This document shows positions 16,937 to 26,300 of a DNA stretch of 38,503 bases, in pieces. Each line of letters begins with the position of its first letter. Within the stretch, counting starts at the first letter, position 1. The stretch lies in the NCBI GenBank assembly GCA_016290325.1, contig JAEETL010000027.1, positions 1 to 38,503 on the forward strand. The letters are read 5' to 3'. This stretch comes from Muribaculaceae bacterium. GTDB lineage: Bacteria; Bacteroidota; Bacteroidia; Bacteroidales; Muribaculaceae. Made by a program: the position numbers and the translations under genes. The notes beneath the pieces were generated by a model. That model did not search any database. It saw nothing but the letters and a program-made list of their open reading frames with translations, and had not been told where the DNA came from.

Positions 16937-16974
16937 GTAGAGGCGCAAAATCATCTTGCGTCTCTACTTTTTTT
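16937..16974 (+). terminator. Terminator after the YitT gene (REP-like palindrome)
   Basis: A 12-bp stem with one G-T pair (arms 16937-16948 and 16956-16967) is followed by seven T. The arm sequence GTAGAGGCGCAA resembles palindromes that recur widely between Bacteroidales genes (recollection, not checked). Confidence 0.8.
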
Positions 16975-17044
16975 ACGTGTAATTATCATTAATTATTCAT
17001 GAATTGACGACAGTTCACGTGAAAATCGATTGTGGATGTTGTAG

Positions 17045-17064
17045 GGCCTCGCTTTAGCGTGGCC
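17045..17064. other. Short GC-rich hairpin
   Basis: GGCC and CGC at 17045-17052 pair with GCG and GGCC at 17057-17064 around a TTTA loop, with one T-T mismatch. No T run follows, so it is not a terminator. Role unknown. Confidence 0.5.
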
Positions 17065-17148
17065 GTTCCCGGTCGCGGATGTCTATTCGTACAGTTGGCT
17101 GCGCCGAGCTAAGGGTTCGTGTAATTAGTAGTTTGTTTTGGACTGGAT

Positions 17149-17178
17149 AAAAAAGCACTCCGTTTCGCAACGAGGTGC
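17149..17178 (-). terminator. Orphan minus-strand terminator
   Basis: Arms 17155-17164 and 17169-17178 pair around a four-base loop with two imperfect positions; on the minus strand the stem is followed by six T. No minus-strand gene lies upstream of it, which suggests a lost gene. Confidence 0.45.
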
Positions 17179-17481
17179 CCTAGGAAAAAATAGTATGAAT
17201 AAAAGTTGATTTAAGGTTTTGCAAAAATAATCACAATATTTTTAATGTGCAATAATTTTTGTTGAAAATATACTGTATAATGCCCCATTTGACTAATTTT
17301 TTCAAATTTTTACTGTGAACATAGCCCAATTTGGAATGCTGTGCCACAATTAACGCACATTTTTTTTATAATTTAACATCACAAATAAGGATAAAATGTT
17401 AATTTTGTCGTTTGATTGTTGTAAACCTATTCTGTCATAGGCAGTCTAAGGGCATAACTGACATTAAACGATATCTTTAAT

Positions 17482-17799
17482 ATGAATAATAGGCAAACGA
17501 GCATAAATCAGTTATTGAAGATGGTTTTTGGCATCTTCATGGTCTTTGTTTACCTGGGTATGGCGGTACTCATGGCGCTGAACGCCTTTGACTGGTCAAG
17601 CACTCCGCTATGGACTGCTGTCAGGTGGCTCTTTGCCATCGTCTTTGGCGCCTATGGCCTTTATCGCGGCTATCGTGAGTTTAAAGGGGAGCACACCTAT
17701 GGCATGCGTGTCCAGGATGATGACAATGATGAGAATACCTATGGTTCATATTCCCGCAATTTTAATGACTTAAAAGATAACAACAATGATGAAAAATAA
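17482..17799 (+). CDS. Small membrane protein of unknown function (two helices)
   Basis: 105 residues, not recognised. Two membrane segments are clear at about 13-35 (MVFGIFMVFVYLGMAVLMAL) and 43-62 (LWTAVRWLFAIVFGAYGLY), followed by an acidic, Asn/Asp-rich cytoplasmic or periplasmic tail (DDDNDENTYG and DLKDNNNDEK). Its end overlaps the start of the PstS-like lipoprotein gene by 14 bases in another frame, a strong sign of cotranslation. In other Bacteroidetes similar small proteins stand in ExbB/ExbD/TonB-PstS-TPR clusters (recollection); the ExbB/ExbD/TonB genes are absent here. The preceding gap is a gene-free 600 bases. Confidence 0.75.
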   Translation: MNNRQTSINQLLKMVFGIFMVFVYLGMAVLMALNAFDWSSTPLWTAVRWLFAIVFGAYGLYRGYREFKGEHTYGMRVQDDDNDENTYGSYSRNFNDLKDNNNDEK

Positions 17800-18766
17800 T
17801 CACATATTGCTATTGCTGGCGTTCACGCTGCTGACGCTTGTATCATGTGACACAAAGCTGCCCAAGAGCACGAGCACACGAGGTATCGCTAAGATCATGT
17901 GTGACGAGTCGTTCCAGAGCGTGCTGGAGCAGGAAATCGCCGTGTTTGAGTACCAGTACCCCGAGGCCAGCATCATGCCCGATTACATCAATGAGCACGA
18001 CGCCCTGGATTCGCTCATGCACAACAAGGTGGACCTGATTATCACTTCCCGTGACCTCACGCCCGATCAGCGTAAGAGTCTCAAGAAGCTGGGACGTGGT
18101 TACCGCTCTAGGAAGATCGCTGTCGATGCCATCGCCATCATCGTCAACAAGCAGAACGATATTGACGAGTTGTCGATGGACGAATTGAGCGAGATCTTCA
18201 CTAGCAAGGTGAAGCGATGGGGTGAGGTGTCACCCACTAAGCTGAAAAATGACAGCATTAAGATCCTGTTTGACGGCTCGGGTACCGGAGTGGTCAATTA
18301 TATAAAGGATAAATTCCTCGAGGGCGGCAAGTTTGGCTCCAATGTATATGCCAAGAAATCAAGCACCGAGGTCTTTGAGGAAGTGGAGAAAAACAAAAAC
18401 GTGATTGGCTTAATCGGCGTGAGCTGGATTACCAGCGACCTTAAATCGGCCGAGAAACCCATTTCCGAGAAATATGACGAGCTCAAGGAGAACAACGAGG
18501 TGAGCGTCATCGACTTCACCGACCGCATCAAGGTGATGCCGGTGCGTGCCATGGACAAAGCGCATGGCGTGAAGCCCTATCAGGCCCACATCTTTAGCGG
18601 TGACTATCCGCTCGTGCGCTCCATATGGGCGATTGATGCCTCTTATAACGGTACGCTGGATCACGGCTTCTTTGCATTCCTGACGGGTGTCATCGGCCAG
18701 AAAATCATTCTCCAGACGGGTATCTTGCCCGCTGCTGAGCCAGTGAGATTCGTTGAGGTTCAATAA
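17786..18766 (+). CDS. PstS-like phosphate-binding lipoprotein
   Basis: 326 residues. A lipoprotein signal peptide ends in TLVSC with the lipid-bearing cysteine at residue 21. The rest is a type-II periplasmic binding protein of the PstS kind: IAKIMCDESFQSVLEQEI, DLIITSRDLTPDQR, AIAIIVNKQNDIDELSMDEL and the phosphate-loop-like FDGSGTGVVNYIKDKFLEG, then a PLVRSIWAI segment near the end. No PstC, PstA or PstB genes lie in the window. It overlaps the small membrane gene upstream and stands before the TPR gene, an association typical of a Bacteroidetes envelope cluster rather than of a phosphate uptake operon. Phosphate binding is therefore plausible but unproven. Two Met codons at the start leave a one-codon ambiguity. 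Confidence 0.82.
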   Translation: MMKNNHILLLLAFTLLTLVSCDTKLPKSTSTRGIAKIMCDESFQSVLEQEIAVFEYQYPEASIMPDYINEHDALDSLMHNKVDLIITSRDLTPDQRKSLKKLGRGYRSRKIAVDAIAIIVNKQNDIDELSMDELSEIFTSKVKRWGEVSPTKLKNDSIKILFDGSGTGVVNYIKDKFLEGGKFGSNVYAKKSSTEVFEEVEKNKNVIGLIGVSWITSDLKSAEKPISEKYDELKENNEVSVIDFTDRIKVMPVRAMDKAHGVKPYQAHIFSGDYPLVRSIWAIDASYNGTLDHGFFAFLTGVIGQKIILQTGILPAAEPVRFVEVQ

Positions 18767-18775
18767 GGTTACAAA

Positions 18776-18792
18776 TTGGCACGGAAATTGCT
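18776..18792 (+). promoter_or_regulatory. Sigma-54 (RpoN) promoter upstream of the TPR gene
   Basis: TTGGCACG-GAAA-TTGCT matches the sigma-54 consensus essentially perfectly: GG at 18778-18779 and GC at 18790-18791, exactly 12 bases apart as required for -24/-12. Predicted start is near 18803, leaving about 46 bases of leader before ATG 18849. Such promoters need an NtrC-type activator, which is not in this window. Confidence 0.75.
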
Positions 18793-18848
18793 ATATAGAC
18801 AACAAATCGAAACAATAAACTAAATATTAACATTAAATTGTTACTACA

Positions 18849-20477
18849 ATGAAAAGGAAATTCTTTTTTGCATCACTCATGTTGATGGGTGCATCCCTGG
18901 TAGCCAACGCACAGGGCTACAAGGACGGTATTGAGTACTACAAGGTTGACAAACTGGACAACGCTAAGGAACTGCTGGAGCGTAACCTGAACGCTGCTGC
19001 AACCGACAAGGCCGAGGCCTACTATTATCTGGGTCAGATCGCCCTGCATCAGGGTAAGGTCGCCGAGGCTGCCGCCAACTTTGAGAAAGGTATTGCCGCT
19101 AACGCCATGAATCCTTACAACTACGTGGGACAGGCTGCAATCGCCCTCAAGAACGGCGGAGGCGAGGCCAAGGCTCTGCTGGATAAGGCTCGCAAGTTGA
19201 CCAAGAAGGACTCCAAACTGGAGATGGAAATTGCACGCGCGTTCTATGATGCCAATCCCACCACCTATGCCAAGGACATCGAGAAGTGCATCAAGAATGC
19301 CCGCAAGTGGAATGCCGATGATCCCGACAGCTACATCTTTGAGGCCGACACCAAGGCCGATAAGAAGGACTGGGGTAATGCAGCCGGTATCTATGAGTTG
19401 GCTTTTGACAAGGATCCCAACAATATTGAGGCCTATGTGAAATATGCCAACACCTACTTCAACGTGAACCCCGAGATGGCTATCGAGCGTCTTGAGGAAC
19501 TGCAGGCCAAGGTGCCCAACTCGGCACTGGTTCAGCGCGAGCTCGCCGAGAAGTACTATGCTGACAACTTGGGTGCCAAGGCAGCCGAGCAGTACGGCAA
19601 ATACATCAAGAACCCCAACCACTTTGCTCAGGATGAGGTGCGCTACGTTCAGCTGTTGTTCTTCGGTGAGAAGTACCAGGATTCCTATAACTTGGCTACC
19701 GACCTGGTGAACAAGCTCAATCCCGCCGATGAGAAGGTGTTCTACATGAAGCGCATGCAGCTTTACAACCTGGTGCAGCTCCAGAAGTGGCCCGAGGCCG
19801 TTGAGGCTGGTAAAGCATTCTTCGCTAATGCTCTGCCCAAGGGTTCTAACTATGAGGTACGCGACTACACTGACTACGGTCAGGCACTGCAGAATGCCGG
19901 TCTGCCCGAGGAAGCTATCGCAGCCTATGAGAAGGCTATTGAGCTCAATCCCAACAACGTGGACTTGATCCGCTTCATGGGCGACAGCTATGCTGATGCT
20001 GAGAACTTTGTGAAAGCTGCCGAGTACTACCAGCGCCTGGTTGACAGTGGCAACAACAAGTCTAACGACCTGTTTACCCTGTCTAACTACTACCTGGGTA
20101 TCGCTAGCACCGAGGGTCTGGATGAAGCCGTTAAGGCCGACGCTCTCAACAAGTCTCAGAAGTATGTGGATGAGGTTGACAAGCTGGTTCCCGGCAACGT
20201 GCAGATTGTGAACCAGAAGGCCAAGATCGCTAAATTCCGTGAGGGCGATAACAACAACGGTGCCGCTCTGGCTGCCTACAACGAGCTGCTCAGCATCCTG
20301 GATTCTAAGCCTGACAAGACCGGTTACGAGCGCTACTACAAGTATGCCTACAACTACCTCGCCACCTACTACTTCACCAAGGGTGACAAGGCAACTGCCA
20401 AGACCTACTACCAGAAGTGGCTGGAGTATGACCCCGAGAACGAGTCTCTCCGCAACTATGTGAACAGTCTTAAGTAA
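18849..20477 (+). CDS. Tetratricopeptide repeat protein, exported
   Basis: 542 residues with a signal peptide (about 1-21, ending ANAQG) and TPR-like helical repeats along its length. Examples are AEAYYYLGQIALHQGKVAEA near the N-terminus, YELAFDKDPNNIEAYVKYAN, GLPEEAIAAYEKAIELNPNN and AKTYYQKWLEYDPENESLRN at the end. TPRs mediate protein-protein contacts; the protein is probably periplasmic. Codons are strongly biased (AAG, GAG, CTG, AAC), suggesting high expression. It follows the PstS-like gene and has its own predicted sigma-54 promoter in the 82-base gap. A strong terminator lies 27 bases past the stop. The exact partner is unknown. Confidence 0.85.
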   Translation: MKRKFFFASLMLMGASLVANAQGYKDGIEYYKVDKLDNAKELLERNLNAAATDKAEAYYYLGQIALHQGKVAEAAANFEKGIAANAMNPYNYVGQAAIALKNGGGEAKALLDKARKLTKKDSKLEMEIARAFYDANPTTYAKDIEKCIKNARKWNADDPDSYIFEADTKADKKDWGNAAGIYELAFDKDPNNIEAYVKYANTYFNVNPEMAIERLEELQAKVPNSALVQRELAEKYYADNLGAKAAEQYGKYIKNPNHFAQDEVRYVQLLFFGEKYQDSYNLATDLVNKLNPADEKVFYMKRMQLYNLVQLQKWPEAVEAGKAFFANALPKGSNYEVRDYTDYGQALQNAGLPEEAIAAYEKAIELNPNNVDLIRFMGDSYADAENFVKAAEYYQRLVDSGNNKSNDLFTLSNYYLGIASTEGLDEAVKADALNKSQKYVDEVDKLVPGNVQIVNQKAKIAKFREGDNNNGAALAAYNELLSILDSKPDKTGYERYYKYAYNYLATYYFTKGDKATAKTYYQKWLEYDPENESLRNYVNSLK

Positions 20478-20504
20478 GATAAATCACTTTAACCAACCCA
20501 TTAG

Positions 20505-20540
20505 GCGGGCTGCTGACAACATCAAGCAGCCCGCTTTTTT
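20505..20540 (+). terminator. Terminator after the TPR gene
   Basis: GCGGGCTGCT (20505-20514) pairs perfectly with AGCAGCCCGC (20525-20534), followed by six T. A very strong intrinsic terminator. Confidence 0.95.
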
Positions 20541-20604
20541 ATTGTATATGGTCATCAGGGATTGTTTTTTGTTTATTAATAATGTGTAGGATACGATTTT
20601 TTTG

Positions 20605-20612
20605 TACTTTTG
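20605..20612 (+). promoter_or_regulatory. Promoter -7 box for the S8 protease gene
   Basis: TACTTTTG matches TAnnTTTG and lies 14 bases before ATG 20627. The -33 element is weak. The same octamer is used before the threonine aldolase gene. Confidence 0.5.
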
Positions 20613-20626
20613 TCTCAAAATAACAA

Positions 20627-22675
20627 ATGATAAACAAGAAGACAAAGATGAAAAAATGGTTATTTGTTCTCCTGGCCGTAATGTTGGTGTCGGGGAAAAG
20701 TGCTAACATGCAGGCTCAAAGTTTGAATAACAACTTCTATGAAGCGTTCATTCAGATAAATGATAATTTCAAGGATTATCTGTTTGAAGCGGCTGGTGCC
20801 CAACTGACTGCACGATATGAAGGATTCTATACCGCTAGAATCCGGTCAGATGTTCTGCCGTCAACATTGAAGGCCATTGAAGGCGTCGAGCACGTGTCGC
20901 CGGCAATCACATTGCTCACGTGCTGTGACAGCGCCCGTTACTATTCTCGTGTCGAGAATGTTCAAAATGGCGTAGGCTTGACCATGCCTTATACGGGTAA
21001 AGGCGTTATCGTGGGCGTGATCGATTGTGGTTTTGACTTCAACCACATCAACTTGTGTGACTCCGACGGAAACACACGCGTGAAGGCTGTTTACATGCCG
21101 CTCGACACGACCGGTGTGCAGCCCGTGATCAGGTACCGCAGGTTGCCGGGCAGTTGCTATGAGACGCCTGAAGAAATTGCAGCTCTCACTACTGATGAAG
21201 CCGAGACAACCCACGGAACCCAGACAGCAGGTATCGCTGCGGGCAGCTATCGTGGCAATGACTGGTATGGCGTGGCTCCCGATGCTGACATTGTCGCTTG
21301 TGGTATCCCCGAGGACGAGATTACTGATGTCCGTGTCGCCAACTGCATTAGCTATATTAACGATTATGCCACTAGGGTGGGTAAGCCCTGTGTGATAAAC
21401 ATCAGCTTGGGTAGTAACGCTGGTGCCCATGATGGAACGTCATTCCTGAATCGCGTGTGCGAGCAGATGTCAGGACCAGGTCGTATCTTTGTGGTTTCGG
21501 CTGGAAACGATGGCGATAACAACGTGTGTCTCCACGCCAATATCGCTAGCAAGAACGACACGGTGACAACGCTGATAGCTGGTTATGGTGGCGGTAATTA
21601 CCGTTCGGGCTATATAAGTGCGTGGGCTAACCAGGGTAAACCATTTAATACCCGCCTGATCGTAATTGATACCCAGACGGGAAAGCGCCTTTATACCTCA
21701 CGTGCTTTGGGTGCTAACAATAACATTCTTGAGGTGGAATTATCCAGCGATAATGATACGATATTGGCCAAATATTATAGGGGTTATGTGAAATTTAGAG
21801 GTATGGCCGAATACAATGGCCGTCCCAACTCGTTGTGTGAGGTCGATATGACCGCTAAATCTCGAAATTACGTAATGGGCATCCAGTATTATACGCCCAT
21901 GGCTACCGATCTCACCGTGTGGACCTCACAATTTGCTTATTTCAGGAATTATGGATATGATTGGGCTGAGACTGGCGTTAGAGATGGATCCATTAATGAT
22001 TTGGCGACCACCGACAGTGTGATATCCGTCGGCTCATACAATACCAGGCAAACGGCCCCCTTGCGTGACGGTTCCACCTATTTCCGCACTAAGAGCACTC
22101 CTGTTGAGATTTCCTATTTCTCGGCTTTCGGCCCCGATGAGAATGGCATCAGCCGTCCCGACGTTTGCGCTCCCGGCAGCATGGTTTTAGCTTCAGGCAA
22201 CCGTTACGACACTCAAGCTCACAATATCGATTTGTGGCAGCCATCGGCCTTTGTCAACGGAGTGGAATATCCCTATTGTCCCGACTTGGGCACATCGATG
22301 TCGGCTCCAGTCGTTGCTGGCGCTATCGCTTTGTGGTTGGAGGCTAATCCCAATTTGAGCGTTGCCGGCGTGCGTGACATTCTGGTTAACACTTCCTATA
22401 GCGATAAATACGTGAGAGAAGGCTCCCCCGAACGTTGGGGTAGCGGAAAACTCGATGTAAACGCCGGTATGCGCTATGTGCTACACTTGCAGACTTTGAC
22501 TGGTGATGTTAACAATGATGGTGAGGTCAACATTGCTGATATCAATACCATTATCGACATTATCCTTGGTGGTAACGTGAGTGAAGATATACTCGCAAGT
22601 GCCGACGTGAATAATGACGGCGAGGTCAACATTAGTGATATCAGCATAGTGATTGATGCTATTTTGAGATCCTAA
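20627..22675 (+). CDS. Secreted subtilisin-like (S8) protease with C-terminal dockerin-like repeats
   Basis: 682 residues. Start is ATG 20627 or the ATG at 20648; either gives a signal peptide (KKWLFVLLAVMLVSG, cleavage near MQAQ). The S8 triad is intact: D133 in VIVGVIDCGFDFNH, H196 in THGTQTAGIAAG, S557 in LGTSMSAPVVAGAIAL; the oxyanion-type VVSAGNDGDNN lies near 289-299. About 200 extra residues lie between the histidine-side core and the serine. The C-terminus (about 625-682) holds two dockerin-like calcium loops, DVNNDGEVNIADINTIID and DVNNDGEVNISDISIVID. No T9SS sorting domain of the usual type is evident. Followed by ruvA after 48 bases that include a small hairpin (22699-22715). Confidence 0.88.
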   Translation: MINKKTKMKKWLFVLLAVMLVSGKSANMQAQSLNNNFYEAFIQINDNFKDYLFEAAGAQLTARYEGFYTARIRSDVLPSTLKAIEGVEHVSPAITLLTCCDSARYYSRVENVQNGVGLTMPYTGKGVIVGVIDCGFDFNHINLCDSDGNTRVKAVYMPLDTTGVQPVIRYRRLPGSCYETPEEIAALTTDEAETTHGTQTAGIAAGSYRGNDWYGVAPDADIVACGIPEDEITDVRVANCISYINDYATRVGKPCVINISLGSNAGAHDGTSFLNRVCEQMSGPGRIFVVSAGNDGDNNVCLHANIASKNDTVTTLIAGYGGGNYRSGYISAWANQGKPFNTRLIVIDTQTGKRLYTSRALGANNNILEVELSSDNDTILAKYYRGYVKFRGMAEYNGRPNSLCEVDMTAKSRNYVMGIQYYTPMATDLTVWTSQFAYFRNYGYDWAETGVRDGSINDLATTDSVISVGSYNTRQTAPLRDGSTYFRTKSTPVEISYFSAFGPDENGISRPDVCAPGSMVLASGNRYDTQAHNIDLWQPSAFVNGVEYPYCPDLGTSMSAPVVAGAIALWLEANPNLSVAGVRDILVNTSYSDKYVREGSPERWGSGKLDVNAGMRYVLHLQTLTGDVNNDGEVNIADINTIIDIILGGNVSEDILASADVNNDGEVNISDISIVIDAILRS

Positions 22676-22723
22676 TATCCAATCGGTTCAGGTCTTGTCA
22701 CTGTCCTAGATAGTGTATTAAAA

Positions 22724-23317
22724 ATGATAGACTACATTAAAGGCTCAATCGCTGAGCTAAATCCCGCTTTTGCCGTAATCGACAATCAGGGTATCGGGTA
22801 CATGGTAAACATCTCGCTCTCGACCTATGACGCATTGTCTAGGGTGGGGCAGCAGGGTGTGGCCATGCTCTATATCTATGAGGCGATACGCGAGGATGCT
22901 CATTTGCTGTATGGTTTTGCAACCAAGCAGGAACGAGAGGCTTTCTTGCTGCTCATTTCGGTCTCGGGTGTTGGTCCCAATATTGCCCGCATGGTACTCT
23001 CATCGATGACCGTTGAAGAGTTCAATCAAGCCATCATCGGTAGTAACGTTGCAATGTTCAAGACGGTCAAGGGCGTTGGCGGAAAAACGGCCCAACGAAT
23101 AATAGTTGACCTCAAGGATAAAATAAAACCGACAGGTAATACGTTATTACAAGAAACAGGTCAAGCCGCCGGTCAGGTCTTTGATGAAGCGCTTGCAGCA
23201 CTTGTCATGTTGGGGTTTTCCCAACAAATGTCTCAAAAGACACTTAAATCGCTGTTTTCCAGCCATCCAAATTTGAGTGTTGAAGAGGCCATCAAGCAAG
23301 CCCTCAAGATGATGTGA
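22724..23317 (+). CDS. ruvA: Holliday junction branch migration protein RuvA
   Basis: A 197-residue subunit that binds Holliday junctions and loads the RuvB motor. What is seen: the N-terminal OB fold (MIDYIKGSIAELNPAFAVID), the LLISVSGVGPNIARMVLS and VKGVGGKTAQRIIVDLKDK helix-hairpin-helix motifs, and domain III at the end (DEALAALVMLGFSQQMSQKT). Length is normal. The next gene is sprA, 46 bases downstream; the ruvA-sprA pair is a long-standing neighbourhood in Bacteroidetes. No terminator separates them. Confidence 0.95.
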   Translation: MIDYIKGSIAELNPAFAVIDNQGIGYMVNISLSTYDALSRVGQQGVAMLYIYEAIREDAHLLYGFATKQEREAFLLLISVSGVGPNIARMVLSSMTVEEFNQAIIGSNVAMFKTVKGVGGKTAQRIIVDLKDKIKPTGNTLLQETGQAAGQVFDEALAALVMLGFSQQMSQKTLKSLFSSHPNLSVEEAIKQALKMM

Positions 23318-23363
23318 TCACGACCATTGTCGTCGTTACTTGGTCTGTTGATGCTTTTAGTTC

Positions 23364-26300
23364 ATGCTGAACCGAAAAAAAATATTATTTTTTGTCATCA
23401 TTGGCGTGCTCATCGGGTTATGGGCAGGTAATGACACTGTGTTGGCACAGTATGTGACCAGCACTTTGCCGCCTCCTCCCCCTCCACCTGATACGAGACC
23501 ATCGGCTCAGCAGCAACAATCGCCAAAACTGGATCTTCATTACAACGTCAAACCCACTATTCCCCAGAACTATGACGACGTTCAGGGAGTAGGGGAGTAT
23601 GCTGCTGACTTGAAGACACCGTCAAATATTACCTCGGAGGTCGAGTATGACCCTGAGACCGGCTGCTATGTGATTCACACTCGCTTGGGTGATCATGATA
23701 TTGTCACGCCTTACATCATGGCGTCTGACGAGTTCAGCAATGCCGATTTCAGGCGGTCGATGATGGAGTACTATCGTCAAAAAAACGCAGAGAGCGCTCA
23801 GAACCAGGATACTGACCCCTTCAACTTCCTAGACATGCAATTCAGCATGGGACGTATGGACTCGATCTTTGGACCGGGTGGATTGCAGTTGAAGACAACG
23901 GGATCGGTGGTCATCAAGATGGGTGTCAAGAGCAACTCGACTGACAATCCTGCTTTGTCGGTTGCTCAGCGTCGAAAGACTTATTTTGACTTTGACCAGA
24001 GAATCCAGGCCAACATCGCCGCCAGTGTGGGTGATAAAATGCGCTTCAATATGTCCTATAACACTGGAGCGACATTTGACTTTGACAGCAAGAACCTTAA
24101 ACTCGCCTATGAGGGCAAGGAAGACGAAATAATCAAGAATATTGAGGCCGGTAACGTGAGCATGACCACAGGATCATCGCTCATTCATGGTAGTGCCGCT
24201 CTGTTTGGTATTAAGACAAAGCTGCAGTTTGGTAAACTTACTGCTACGGCACTTGTGTCGCAGCAAAACAGCGAAACGCAGACCGTAAATTCTAGAGGCG
24301 GTTCACAAACCAACGAGTTCTACATCACGGCCGATAAGTATGACCAGAACCGCAACTACTTCCTTTCCCATTACTTCCGCGACCACTATGACGAATGGTG
24401 CGAAAACTTGCCTCATAGTACATCTGGAATTCAGATTACCAACATCGAGGTGTGGATTACCAACAAGCGTAACAATTATAGTGAGTCCCGCAACATCTTG
24501 GCTTTCATGGATCTTGCTGAGGAAAACGATAACCACATCAGTAATGATCACTGGTCTGGTACTTACATATATACCGATACCATACCCGATAACTTGTCTA
24601 ATACCCTTTATAGAGAGATCAAAGATTCTTACCCAGGAGCTCGCACGAGTACGAATGCACTCGGTCCCTTAAAGGATGCTTACGATTTTGAAGGTGGTAA
24701 AGACTATGAGAAAATCGAGAATGCCCGATTGCTGAGCTCGTCAGAGTATTCGCTTAACCCCACTTTGGGTTATATCATGCTCAAGCAAGCGCTTGGCAGC
24801 GATGAAATCCTGGCGGTAGCCTATGAATACACGTATGGGGGTCAAACATATCATGTGGGAGAGCTATCTAACACACCGTCGGTTTCAACCGATCAGTGCT
24901 TATATGTCAAGATGCTTAAGGGAACCACTTCATCTCCTATCATCGAGAAAGAAGGTCAACGGTTGGACAACCCCATGTGGGACTTGGAGATGAGGAATGT
25001 TTATGACCTGAATGCATTCCAAATCCAAAAAAACAACTTTAAGCTGAATATCAAGTACTTGAGTGATACAACGGGTAATGAACTCATATATTTACCCATT
25101 GAAAATGATAGTATCAAAAAAGTGCCGTTGCTGCAAGTGATGAACCTTGACCGATTGGATGCCAATCAGGAACCCAATAAAGACGGTAGGTTTGACTTTC
25201 TGGAGGGCTACACGGTGAAGTCATCTACAGGTAAGATTATTTTCCCTGTAGTAGAGCCTTTTGGTGAGCATTTGAGTAAGCAATTCAGTAATCCAGATAA
25301 TGCTAAATATTATACCTATCCCGAGCTTTATGATTCAACATTGACTGTTGCTCAGCAGTTTAGCGACAAGAATAAATTTGTCCTGGCTGGTGAATATCAG
25401 TCAAGTTCGGGTAGTGTCATCAGGCTAAATGCGACCAATGTGGCCCGTGGTTCAGTTCGTGTTACTGCCGGTGGTCAAGAGTTGACCGAGAATAGTGATT
25501 ACACTGTTGACTATACCATGGGAACAGTGACAATCACAAACCAAAGCATCATTGATGCCAAAACAGATATTAGCGTCTCGCTTGAGAACCAGTCCATGTT
25601 CAATACACAGCGTAAAACACTGTTAGGACTAGACTTGGATTATGCTTTTAATAAGAATTTCCATGTGGGCGCAACGGTTATGCACTATGGTGAGAAAGCC
25701 ATTGGTGATAATGTGGCTATCGGTAGTGAATTGGTGAATAACACCATTTGGGGCATGAACATGTCCTATAACACACAGTTCATGTGGCTCACCAATTTGC
25801 TCAACAAGATTCCCACTGTCAATGCTGTGGCACCGTCAAGTATCCAGTTCATGGGAGAATTTGCCCAATTGATGCCTCATCGGGCTAAAACCGGATCACT
25901 CTCTGGTAGCTCTTACATCGATGATTTTGAATCGACACAGTACGGCTTTGACATGCGTTCTCCTCAATCATGGTTCTTGGCCTCCACGCCTAATGCCCCA
26001 TCGCGTGATTCTGTTAATACGTATTTCCCTGAGGCCGAGCTAATCGATAATGTGGATTATGGCAAGAATCGCGCGCTGCTCTCATGGTACTATATTGACC
26101 GACTGTTCACTCAGCGTAATTCTTCTTATGCGCCAGGCTACATCAAGAGTGATTATGATGCTCTGTCCTATCCTTATGCACGTGAGGTGGCTTTTAGTGA
26201 GGTGTTCCCCGGCCGTGAGCTTAATTATGGCGAGTCGTCGGTGGTCCAAACGCTCAACTTGTCATTTTATCCTGATGAACGTGGCCCATATAACTTGGAT

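Larger units (their letters stand above)
16879..17481. other. Gene-free 600-base region with hairpins
   Basis: No convincing gene was found in either strand. It contains the YitT terminator (16937-16974), a GGCC-TCGC hairpin (17045-17064), an orphan minus-strand terminator (17149-17178) and then about 300 bases of AT-rich DNA leading to the small membrane protein gene. TAATTTTG at 17400-17407 is a possible -7 box for that gene, without a good -33. The mix of an orphan terminator and GC-rich fragments next to AT-rich DNA suggests a decayed or rearranged locus. Confidence 0.6.

Noticed and set aside
18873..19622. 249-codon open frame opposite the TPR gene
   Set aside because: It arises from strong codon bias in the TPR gene (low stop frequency antisense); composition is non-protein-like.
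23442..23458. TTGGCACAG inside the start of sprA as a sigma-54 promoter
   Set aside because: It lies in the coding region and the -12 element TTGC is missing at the correct distance.
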